Origin: Synergistaceae bacterium
Lineage (GTDB): Bacteria; Synergistota; Synergistia; Synergistales; Aminithiophilaceae
Assembly: GCA_016756725.1 (NCBI GenBank)
Contig: JAESII010000004.1
Location: 723,482 to 787,481 of the forward strand
Reading direction: 5' to 3'
Length of the DNA: 64,000 nt
The notes below the pieces were generated by a model. It searched no databases, had not been told where the DNA came from, and saw nothing but the letters and a program-made list of their open reading frames with translations. Below are positions 28,818 to 36,220 of this stretch, in pieces. Made by a program: the position numbers and the translations under genes. Each line of letters opens with the position of its first letter. The first letter of the stretch is position 1.

Positions 28818-29469
28818 CCTCGTCTCCCTCGTCCTGGAACGGCTGCGCCTGCCCCGGGTGGGCCTGCTCTGGTGGCATGAGACGGCGCCTCACCGCTTCG
28901 CCCCTCCTCCCGGTGTCACCTGGGTCCACTATCTGGCGCCGGGGTGCGTCTTCCCCCGCGAGCTCCGCCCCGCCTACCGCCTTGCCGCTCTGAAGGCGCC
29001 CGAGGAGGAGGCCGGAACGCTCCGTATGCTGGCCGTGCCGGCGGCAAGGATCGAGCTCCTGGCCGATCTCCTTTCGGGGCTGCCAGCCTCTCCCGAAGGA
29101 CGCCTCGTCGCAGGCTGTCTCGGCGCCGGCCTGCCCGTCGTCGTCGATGTTTCGGCCCTGGCCTCCCGGAGCCGGTGGACGGGGGCCATCGGCAACGGAC
29201 ACCGGGAGGCTCTGGGCCGCCTCGAGGCTCTGGGCTGCCTTCTCCTTCGGGGGGAGATGTCCCCGGCCTCCCCAACTTCGCCGGTCACCGTCGGCGAGAG
29301 GACGGCACCGGATGTCCTCGTCGTCGATGAGCCGGGATGGCTGAGCTGGAGGGAGCTCGCCCCGAGGCTCGGCGGCAGGCGCGCCGTCAGCATCGGCCCG
29401 GAGGTGCGGCTCACCGCCGAAGCCCGGGACCGATTGAGGCAGCACAGGATCGCCCTGAAGGAGGGATAG
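28801..29469 (+). CDS. PduM-like microcompartment assembly protein (tentative)
   Basis: 222 residues. There is no strong motif. The middle (AARIELLADLLSGLP, then CLGAGLPVVVDVSAL) resembles the PduM-type pattern of a helix followed by a small Rossmann-like strand, and the C-terminus (RRAVSIGPEVRLTAEARDRL) resembles the end of that family. The location after eutJ and before the BMC-P gene also fits. PduM is needed for normal shell assembly in Salmonella but has no known activity. Overlaps eutJ by 17 bases. Confidence 0.5.
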   Translation: MTTTGNLVSLVLERLRLPRVGLLWWHETAPHRFAPPPGVTWVHYLAPGCVFPRELRPAYRLAALKAPEEEAGTLRMLAVPAARIELLADLLSGLPASPEGRLVAGCLGAGLPVVVDVSALASRSRWTGAIGNGHREALGRLEALGCLLLRGEMSPASPTSPVTVGERTAPDVLVVDEPGWLSWRELAPRLGGRRAVSIGPEVRLTAEARDRLRQHRIALKEG

Positions 29470-29473
29470 TCCG

Positions 29474-29779
29474 ATGGCCATGACCTGTCATCTCGTCGTC
29501 AGGCCCACCGAGGCCTGCCGGAGAATCATCGAACGCCGTCTTGCCACGAAGAGGGACGAGGCCCTTGAGGGAGCCCTCTGGGGGGCGGTCCTCCTCGTTC
29601 AGGGGCCTGTGGCCGAAATCCTGGCCGCCGTCGACGTGGCGACCAAGGCCGCCCCTGTCGTCGCCGGAGAGGTCGTCGGCAACTGCCCCCAGCAGATCAA
29701 CACCGTCGCCTTCATCGGCGCCGTCTCCGACGTCAAGATGGCCCTGGCGGCTCTCAAGGAATGGGGGGATGTGAAATGA
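29474..29779 (+). CDS. Divergent BMC-domain-like small protein
   Basis: 101 residues. The segment GAVLLVQGPVAEILAAVDVATKAAPVVAGEVV has the strand-helix-strand pattern of a BMC domain, followed by QINTVAFIGAVSDVKMALAAL, the second BMC helix-strand unit. The usual opening (GLIE...) and pore loop are not recognisable, so it may be permuted or degenerate. Its last bases overlap the pduN start (ATGA). A minor shell or shell-associated role is likely. Confidence 0.6.
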   Translation: MAMTCHLVVRPTEACRRIIERRLATKRDEALEGALWGAVLLVQGPVAEILAAVDVATKAAPVVAGEVVGNCPQQINTVAFIGAVSDVKMALAALKEWGDVK

Positions 29780-30075
29780 AGCTCGGTCGGGTCGTGGGCA
29801 ACGTCGTCGCCACCCGCAAGGATGAACGGCTCGTCGGCCACAAGCTTCTCGTGATCCAGGTCCTCAGGCCCGAGGCGGGCCGCCAGTTCACGGCGGCCGA
29901 CGAGAAGGACGGCTTCGTCGTCGCCGTCGATCTCGTCGGGGCGGGCCTGGGAGAGACGGTCCTCTTCTGTTCGGGCAGCTCGGCCCGGGCCTCGGCGGCC
30001 GAAGGGGCCTCTCCCATCGATGCCGCCATCGTCGGCATCATTGACGACATTGACGTGAACCTGGAGGCGAGGTAG
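29776..30075 (+). CDS. pduN: BMC-P pentameric vertex protein, PduN/EutN/CcmL type
   Basis: 99 residues from the ATG overlapping the previous stop. MKLGRVVGNVVATRKDERL, GHKLLVIQVL, FVVAVDLVGAGLGETVLFCSGSSAR and AAIVGIIDDIDV are the hallmark EutN/CcmL strands. Pentamers cap the vertices of the shell. It is the only BMC-P gene in the window. Confidence 0.95.
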   Translation: MKLGRVVGNVVATRKDERLVGHKLLVIQVLRPEAGRQFTAADEKDGFVVAVDLVGAGLGETVLFCSGSSARASAAEGASPIDAAIVGIIDDIDVNLEAR

Positions 30076-31038
30076 ATGGCTCCCATCTACACCCGCGGCG
30101 GGGATCGCGGCACGACCCGACTCTGGGACGGGACGGTTGTCACCAAGGGGGATTTCCGGATTGCTCTCAACGGAACCCTCGACGAGGCCAATTCGGTGTT
30201 GGGCCTGGCGAAAAGCGCCTCACCCACGGAGGCCCTGAAGGAGGAGGTGACCTTCGTCCAGAAGGCTCTCATGGCTCTCATGGCCTACGTGGCCCGGGGG
30301 AAGAAGGTCCAGGAACCTCCCGATGCCCGAGAGCTGGAGGGGCGCATCGACGCCCTCCAGGCTCAGTGGCCGGCCCAGGGACGGTTTGTCCTTCCCGGGG
30401 ATTCCCTCGCCGGGAGCGCTGTCCACCAGGCCCGGGCCATCGTGCGCCGTGGAGAGAGGACCGCCCTGAAGCTTCTCGACGAAGGACTCTTGGACGAGGA
30501 GGCCTATGCCTACATCAACCGTCTCTCCGATTTCCTCTACGCCCTGGCCCTGGCCTGTGACGGTGAGGCCTTCGTCGCCCGCGTCACGGCTCTGGTCCTT
30601 GAGGGAGAGCGCAGGGAGCAAGACGGCAAGGGGCTGACTCTGGCCAAGGCCAAGGATCTGCTGAACGAGGCCGAGGCCGAGGCCGACCGGATCGGCGTTC
30701 CCATGGTCGTCGCCGCCGTCGACGGGGCGGGAGATCTCGTGGCTCTCCATCGCATGGACGGAGCCCTGCCGGCCAGCATCGACCTGGCCCCGAAGAAAGC
30801 CAGGACGGCGGCCCGGCTGCGGATGACGACGGAGGCCCTTTCCCGGCTCGTCCAGCCCGGGGCCCCTCTCTACGGGCTGGCCTCCGATCCGGGGCTCTGC
30901 TGCTTCGGCGGCGGCGTCCCCCTCGAGGCGTCGGGCGAGACCGTCGGCGCCCTGGGCGTGAGCGGCGGCTCCGTCGAAGAGGACCAGCTCGTGGCGGGCA
31001 AGTCCCGTGACGTCTGGGACAGTCTCTTTCAATCCTGA
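30076..31038 (+). CDS. pduO: PduO-type cob(I)alamin adenosyltransferase with GlcG-like domain
   Basis: 320 residues. The N-terminal domain (1-~175) is the PduO adenosyltransferase: IYTRGGDRGTTRLWDG, the phosphate-binding start, LNGTLDEANSVLGLA and INRLSDFLYALA. The C-terminal domain (~190-318) is of the PduO/GlcG haem-binding type (GVPMVVAAVDGAGDLVALHR, LGVSGGSVEEDQLVAG). It makes adenosylcobalamin for the dehydratase from ATP. It abuts pduN with no spacer. Confidence 0.95.
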   Translation: MAPIYTRGGDRGTTRLWDGTVVTKGDFRIALNGTLDEANSVLGLAKSASPTEALKEEVTFVQKALMALMAYVARGKKVQEPPDARELEGRIDALQAQWPAQGRFVLPGDSLAGSAVHQARAIVRRGERTALKLLDEGLLDEEAYAYINRLSDFLYALALACDGEAFVARVTALVLEGERREQDGKGLTLAKAKDLLNEAEAEADRIGVPMVVAAVDGAGDLVALHRMDGALPASIDLAPKKARTAARLRMTTEALSRLVQPGAPLYGLASDPGLCCFGGGVPLEASGETVGALGVSGGSVEEDQLVAGKSRDVWDSLFQS

Positions 31039-31060
31039 AGGTCAGATGGAGGTGGACGGT

Positions 31061-32458
31061 ATGGATTCCAAGGACCTCGCCCAGATCGTCAGACAGGTCC
31101 TGGCGCGCCTGGAACGGGAGATGGACTCCGCAGGGGGCGGGGGCTGTCCCTACGGCTTCAGCGCCGTTGACGAGGCCGTCGAGGCCGCGGCGACGGCTCA
31201 GACGACCTGGCACAGGGACTTCAATATCCAGGCCAAGTCGAAGATCATCGCCGGTCTCAGAAAGGATCTCCTCGATCATCTCGAGGAGCTGGCCCGCCTC
31301 GCCCTGGAGGATACGGGCATGGGCCGCCTCGACGACAAGATCCTAAAAAAAGAGCTGGCCATCACGAGGACGCCGGGCCCCGAATACTTCACCACCAAGG
31401 CCGTCTCCGGCGACAACGGCCTCGTCCTGGAGGAGCTCGCCCCCTTCGGCGTCATCGCCTCGATCACGCCCTCGACCAATCCCGTGGCTTCGGTCATCAA
31501 CAACACCATCGCCATGATCGCCGGCGGCAACGCCGTCGTCTTCGCCCCCCACCCTGGCGCGAAACGGTCGACCCTCCGGGCCGTGGAGATCATCAACGAA
31601 TCCCTGGGCCGCCAGGGGGCGCCCTGCGGCCTGGTGACGACGCTGACGGCGATCAGCATGGAGAACGTCGACCATCTCATGAAGCACCCCAAGGTGCGTC
31701 TCGTCGCCGCCACGGGCGGCCCCGGCGTGGTCCACGCGGCCCTCAGCTCGGGGAAGCCCGCCATCGGCGCCGGCCCGGGCAACCCGCCCGTCGTCGTCGA
31801 CGAGACGGCCCATCTTCGCCAGGCCGCCATCGACGTCATCCTGGGCTGCTCCTTCGACAACAACCTGCCCTGCACGTCCGAGAAGGAACTCATCGTCGTC
31901 AACTGCGTCGCCGAGGAGCTCAAGAGGCACATGCTCGAAAACGGCGCTCACGAGCTCAAGGCGGCCTCGGAGATCGGAAAGCTGCGCGATCTCGTCTTCG
32001 ACGACAAGGGTAAGCCTGACAAAAGCTGCGTCGGCAAGGACGCGACGTGGCTTCTCAGGAAGATCGGCGTCGTCGTCCCGGCCAAGACGCGGGTCATCCT
32101 CATCGAGTGCGACGAGCAGGACCCCTTCGTCCAGGAGGAGATGCTCATGCCCATCCTGCCTTTGGTGCGCGTCGCCGATTTCGACGAGGCCCTGGCCATG
32201 GCCCTCCGCGTCGAGCATGGCTTCCGCCACTCGGCGGCGATTCACAGCACCAACATCGACAACATGAGCCTCATGGCTCGTCTCATGGAGACGACGATCT
32301 TCACGAAGAACGCTCCCTCCTTCGCCTCCCTGGGCTATGGAGGAGACTGCCCGACGGCCTTCACCATCGCCACCTCGACGGGCCAGGGGCCGACGACGCC
32401 TCTGTCCTTCTGCCGCCTGCGGCGCTGCACCCTCCACGGCGCCTTCAGGATCATCTAG
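31061..32458 (+). CDS. pduP: CoA-acylating propionaldehyde dehydrogenase
   Basis: 465 residues from ATG 31061, eight bases after GGAGG. It oxidises propionaldehyde to propionyl-CoA with NAD and CoA. An N-terminal amphipathic helix (KDLAQIVRQVLARLEREM) is the encapsulation peptide type known for PduP. The catalytic Cys is in FDNNLPCTSEKE; APFGVIASITPSTNP and AATGGPGVV are family signatures. Its product would normally go to PduL, which is missing here as an intact gene. Confidence 0.95.
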   Translation: MDSKDLAQIVRQVLARLEREMDSAGGGGCPYGFSAVDEAVEAAATAQTTWHRDFNIQAKSKIIAGLRKDLLDHLEELARLALEDTGMGRLDDKILKKELAITRTPGPEYFTTKAVSGDNGLVLEELAPFGVIASITPSTNPVASVINNTIAMIAGGNAVVFAPHPGAKRSTLRAVEIINESLGRQGAPCGLVTTLTAISMENVDHLMKHPKVRLVAATGGPGVVHAALSSGKPAIGAGPGNPPVVVDETAHLRQAAIDVILGCSFDNNLPCTSEKELIVVNCVAEELKRHMLENGAHELKAASEIGKLRDLVFDDKGKPDKSCVGKDATWLLRKIGVVVPAKTRVILIECDEQDPFVQEEMLMPILPLVRVADFDEALAMALRVEHGFRHSAAIHSTNIDNMSLMARLMETTIFTKNAPSFASLGYGGDCPTAFTIATSTGQGPTTPLSFCRLRRCTLHGAFRII

Positions 32459-32469
32459 GAGGCCTTACG

Positions 32470-33801
32470 GTGAAGGCCGACGAGGTGATCCGCAAGGTCT
32501 ACGAGGCCGGCGTCGTGGGGGCCGGAGGGGCCGGATTCCCCACCCACGTCAAGCTTCAGGCCCGAAAGATCGACACCTACCTCATCAACGGGGCCGAATG
32601 CGAGCCCCTCCTGGCCGGCGACCAGCACCTCATGAGGGAAAAGGCCGCCTTCCTTCAGAACGCGGCCGAGACGGTCCGCGGCGCCCTGGGGGCGGAAAGG
32701 GCCCTTTTCGTGATCAAGAAGAAGCACGTCGCCGAAAGGCAGGCCCTGGAGGCGGCGGGGGCGGCTGTGGCCGTCATGGGCGACTACTATCCCGCCGGCG
32801 ATGAGGTGATCCTCATCGAGGAGGTGACGGGTCGGATCGTCCCCGAAGGCGGCCTGCCCCTGGCCGTCGGCGTCGTCGTCAACAACGTCGAGACCCTCTA
32901 CAACATCGGCCGGGCCCTGGAGGGGATCCCCGTCACGAGAAGCTGGGTCACCGTGAGCGGCGCCGTCCGCGAGCCCGGCCTCTGGCTCGTCCCCCTGGGC
33001 ACGCCGGCGTCTAAGCTCCTTGAGCTGGCCGGCGGTCCGACGGAGGACGATCCCTGGTATGTCGACGGCGGTCCCATGACCGGTCCCTACCACAGGGAGC
33101 CCGATTTCCTCGTCACCAAGACGAGCAACGCCCTCCTCGTCCTGCCGGGCCGGTCCGCCCTCGTCCGGTACGAGACGATGGACCTGGAGCGCATGATCCG
33201 CCAAGCCCGCTTTGCCTGCATCCAATGCAACCAGTGCACCGTCGCCTGTTCGCGGAACCTCGCCGGCTACAACCTGGAGCCGCACCGGATCATGCGGGCC
33301 ATGGCCTATCCCGAGCAGAGGACGGAGGCCGTCCTCCGCCAGGCCTTCCTCTGCAGCGACTGCAACCTCTGCAGCGGTCTCCACGCCTGCCCCATGCAGC
33401 TTTCGCCCCGTCGGGTCAACCAGGAGCTCAAGAAAGCCCTCCGTTCCCAGGGCGTGACGCCCGATTTCCCGGCGCGAGAAATCCGGCCCCATCCCATGCG
33501 TCCCTACCGCCTGGCCTCGACGAACCGCCTTCTCTTCCGCCTCGGCCTGGCCGGCTACGACGGCCATCCCCCCTTCCGGGGCGAGGTGGCCGTCGATGAG
33601 GTCTTCCTTCCCCTCAGGCAGCATCTGGGTGCCCCCTGCCTTCCTCTTGTCGCCGTCGGCGACGTCGTCGACGAGGGGCAGGTCGTCGGGGAACCCCCCG
33701 AGGGAGCTCTGGGCGCCCCTCTTCACGCCTCCCTGGCCGGCAGGGTGGAGGAGGTCTCCGAGAGGGGCCTGAAGATCCGATCGATCAGGACGGAGGGATA
33801 A
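32470..33801 (+). CDS. pduS: Cobalamin reductase PduS (RnfC-like iron-sulfur flavoprotein)
   Basis: 443 residues; GTG 32470 is seven bases after AGGAGG. N-terminal RnfC/SLBB-type region (GAGGAGFPTHVKLQ, LINGAECEPLL) and two [4Fe-4S] sites, CIQCNQCTVAC and CSDCNLCSGLHACPM. It reduces cob(II)alamin to cob(I)alamin for PduO, drawing on NADH. The C-terminus has a lipoyl/barrel-sandwich-like region typical of RnfC proteins. It works with PduT, which follows. Confidence 0.94.
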   Translation: MKADEVIRKVYEAGVVGAGGAGFPTHVKLQARKIDTYLINGAECEPLLAGDQHLMREKAAFLQNAAETVRGALGAERALFVIKKKHVAERQALEAAGAAVAVMGDYYPAGDEVILIEEVTGRIVPEGGLPLAVGVVVNNVETLYNIGRALEGIPVTRSWVTVSGAVREPGLWLVPLGTPASKLLELAGGPTEDDPWYVDGGPMTGPYHREPDFLVTKTSNALLVLPGRSALVRYETMDLERMIRQARFACIQCNQCTVACSRNLAGYNLEPHRIMRAMAYPEQRTEAVLRQAFLCSDCNLCSGLHACPMQLSPRRVNQELKKALRSQGVTPDFPAREIRPHPMRPYRLASTNRLLFRLGLAGYDGHPPFRGEVAVDEVFLPLRQHLGAPCLPLVAVGDVVDEGQVVGEPPEGALGAPLHASLAGRVEEVSERGLKIRSIRTEG

Positions 33802-33804
33802 GCG

Positions 33805-34353
33805 GTGGAACGAGCGATCGCAACTCTCGAAAGCATCAGCGTCGCCCAGGGGTATCTCGCCACGGACGCCATGCTCAAGGCGGCCGACGTCTCTCTCCTC
33901 TGGGCCTGCACGATCTGTCCCGGCAAGTACCTCGTCGTCGTCAGCGGCCAGGTCAGCGCCGTCAGGAGCTCCCTGGCCGCAGGACTCCAGGCGGCGGGGG
34001 AGGCGGCCATCGACCACATGATTTTGCCCAACGTGCACCCCGACGTTTTCGCCGCCCTGGCTGACGCCACCGATCCGGGCCTGCCCAAGGATCTGGGCGT
34101 CGTCGAGACCATGGCCGCTCCCGTTGCCCTTGAAGCGGCCGACGCCGCCGTCAAGGCAGCCCAGGTGAAGCTTCTGGAGATCCGTATCGGCCGGGGCATG
34201 GGGGCCAAATCCTTCTTCAGCCTCACCGGCGAGATCTCCAACGTCAAGACGGCCGTCGCCGCAGCCAGGGCCATCGTGGGCGAGCGGGGATTCCTCGTCG
34301 ATGCCGTCGTCATCAGCCGGCCTCACCGGGCCCTTCTGGAGGCGATGCTCTAG
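33805..34353 (+). CDS. pduT: BMC-T shell protein PduT (iron-sulfur pore type)
   Basis: 182 residues, GTG start, two fused BMC domains (SISVAQGYLATDAMLKAADV; GVVETMAAPVALEAADAAV). The TICPGKYLVVVSG loop contains the cysteine which in Salmonella PduT ligates a [4Fe-4S] cluster at the trimer pore, presumably passing electrons across the shell to PduS. Last gene of the microcompartment operon, followed by a terminator. Confidence 0.95.
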   Translation: MERAIATLESISVAQGYLATDAMLKAADVSLLWACTICPGKYLVVVSGQVSAVRSSLAAGLQAAGEAAIDHMILPNVHPDVFAALADATDPGLPKDLGVVETMAAPVALEAADAAVKAAQVKLLEIRIGRGMGAKSFFSLTGEISNVKTAVAAARAIVGERGFLVDAVVISRPHRALLEAML

Positions 34354-34413
34354 AGGTTCCTACGGGATTGTGGTAAGCTGATGTTTCATCATTGCCCTGT
34401 CTTCAAAGGACGT

Positions 34414-34447
34414 GGGGTCGGAGGCGCAAGCCCCCGACCCCCTTTTT
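34414..34447 (+). terminator. Terminator of the microcompartment operon
   Basis: An 8-bp stem (GGGGTCGG with CCGACCCC) over a 12-nt loop is followed by C and five T residues, 60 bp after pduT. Confidence 0.85.
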
Positions 34448-34476
34448 GGACTTCCGGGGCTCAGGAGGGATGGAGG

Positions 34477-35823
34477 GTGAAGCTTGATCCCAGGACGGAG
34501 GTGATGGGCCGCGATCCCGTCGGCCCGCTCCTCCTGCGTTTTTCCATGCCCGCCATCGTGGGGCTTCTCGCCAACGCGCTCTACAACATCGTCGACCGCA
34601 TGTTCATCGGCCGCATCGTCGGCTCCCAGGGGCTGGCGGCGGTGACGGTCTCCTTCCCCTTCTTCGGTCTGGCCATCACGCTGGGAATCTTCGTCGCCGT
34701 CGGCGCCTCGTCGCTCGTCTCGCGCAGCCTCGGCCGCGGCGACAGCGCGAAAGCCGAGCAGATCCTGGCCAACGCCTTCACCCTGGCCCTTCTGGCCGGG
34801 CTCTTTCTGGCTTTGGCCGGTCATTTCCAGGGCCCAAGGATGCTCCGTCTCTTCGGTGCCAGTGCGGAAATCCTGCCTGCGGCGTTGGGTTACCTGAAGA
34901 TCGTCCTCCTGGGAATCCCCTTCCTGCTCGTCACCTTCGTCCTCAACGGCCTCATGAGGGCAGAAGGGGCGCCGCGGTGGGCCATGGGGACCATGCTGCT
35001 GGCCACGATGACGAACATCGTCCTCGACTGGCTCTTCATCGCCCGATGGGGCTGGGGCGTCGCCGGAGCGGCCTGGGGGACGACGATCGCCCAGGCCGTG
35101 GCCGTCCTCTGGGTCGCTTTCTACTACGGCCGCCGTAGCGTCCTCAAGGTGCGGCTCCGCCTGATGGCGCTGCGGAGAGCCATCGTCGGGCCCCTCCTGG
35201 CCGTGGGGCTGTCGCCGGGGCTGATGGAGCTCTCCTTTGTCGTTCTCCTGGTGATGCTCAACCATATCCTCGGTTCCCTCGGGGGAGATGTGGCCATCTC
35301 GGCGGCGGGAATCTTCCTCAGCCTGGACAGCCTCTTCTACCTCCCCGCCCTGGGGATCGGCGAAGGGGCCCAGCCTCTGATCGGCTTCAACTACGGCGCC
35401 GGCAAGATGGATCGGGTCCGCAAGGTCGTCGTGCTGGCCATCGGCGCGGCCGCCTCCGTCTTCGCCCTCTCCTGGGCCGTCGTCGAGATCTTTCCCCACT
35501 TCCTGGTGGGGCTTTTCTCCAAAGGCGACGGCGAGCTCACGGCCATCGCCGTCAGAGGCCTCAGGCTGGGCTACATGATCCTGCCCCTGGCCTCCCTTTT
35601 CATCATCACCGGCTACACCTTCCAGGCCCTGGGCCGGGCCCGGGCGGCCTTCGTCCTCCAGGTGCTGCGGCAGGTCGTCTTCTGCTTTCCCCTGCTCCTT
35701 TTCCTGCCGCGCCTCTGCGGAATCGACGGCGTCTGGCTCTCCTTCCCCCTCATGGACGGGAGCGGCTTTCTCATGGCTCTCTGGATGCTGCGGCGGGAGA
35801 TGAGGCGGTGGCCCCGAAGCTGA
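34477..35823 (+). CDS. MATE-family efflux protein
   Basis: 448 residues; GTG 34477 lies eight bases after AGGAGG. About twelve membrane helices in two MatE halves. The start (MGRDPVGPLLLRFSMPAIVG), NALYNIVDRMFIGR, and GAGEGAQPLIGFNYGAG-like segment (GIGEGAQPLIGFNYGAG) are typical of the MepA/NorM-like branch. It exports drugs or metabolites using an ion gradient. It follows the microcompartment terminator, so it should have its own promoter in the short gap. Confidence 0.92.
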   Translation: MKLDPRTEVMGRDPVGPLLLRFSMPAIVGLLANALYNIVDRMFIGRIVGSQGLAAVTVSFPFFGLAITLGIFVAVGASSLVSRSLGRGDSAKAEQILANAFTLALLAGLFLALAGHFQGPRMLRLFGASAEILPAALGYLKIVLLGIPFLLVTFVLNGLMRAEGAPRWAMGTMLLATMTNIVLDWLFIARWGWGVAGAAWGTTIAQAVAVLWVAFYYGRRSVLKVRLRLMALRRAIVGPLLAVGLSPGLMELSFVVLLVMLNHILGSLGGDVAISAAGIFLSLDSLFYLPALGIGEGAQPLIGFNYGAGKMDRVRKVVVLAIGAAASVFALSWAVVEIFPHFLVGLFSKGDGELTAIAVRGLRLGYMILPLASLFIITGYTFQALGRARAAFVLQVLRQVVFCFPLLLFLPRLCGIDGVWLSFPLMDGSGFLMALWMLRREMRRWPRS

Positions 35824-35839
35824 AAGGAAGAGGTCCCGC

Positions 35840-36049
35840 TTAGCGGAAGAAGGGGAGGATGAGGCGCCGCTCGACGATCATGCGCACCAGCAGCGTGTCG
35901 GTCCACCCTTTCCCGGGATGGCTGTATTTGTCGATGACGACGACCAGGACCAGGGCCAGGACGGCCACGGCCAGGACGGTCAGAAACTGACGAAGATAGG
36001 GCGGTCGGGGGTGGATACGCCGCCGGGGGTCCCGAAAGGGTCCGTACAT
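35840..36049 (-). CDS. Small single-pass membrane protein
   Basis: 69 residues, ATG seven bases after GGAGGG. A basic N-terminus (RDPRRRIHPRPPYLR) precedes one strong transmembrane helix (FLTVLAVAVLALVLVVVI), with a charged C-terminal part (DTLLVRMIVERRLILPFF). The positive-inside rule would leave the N-terminus in the cytoplasm. It is convergent with the MATE gene and divergent from the GGDEF-EAL gene. No family recognised. Confidence 0.65.
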   Translation of the reverse strand: MYGPFRDPRRRIHPRPPYLRQFLTVLAVAVLALVLVVVIDKYSHPGKGWTDTLLVRMIVERRLILPFFR

Positions 36050-36220
36050 GGTGATCCCTCCTTCTCCGGTTCTGTCCCTTCACCCCATAGAATAGATCCA
36101 TTCTCTCTTGAGGGCGACCCGTCTTTCATGGAAAGAGGAGATTGCTTATACTGGAAGCCCGGTGATGGAGACGCTGCTTCCGAATGAGGGATGAACGCCG
36201 CTTCGCTCAGGAGGTTTTCG

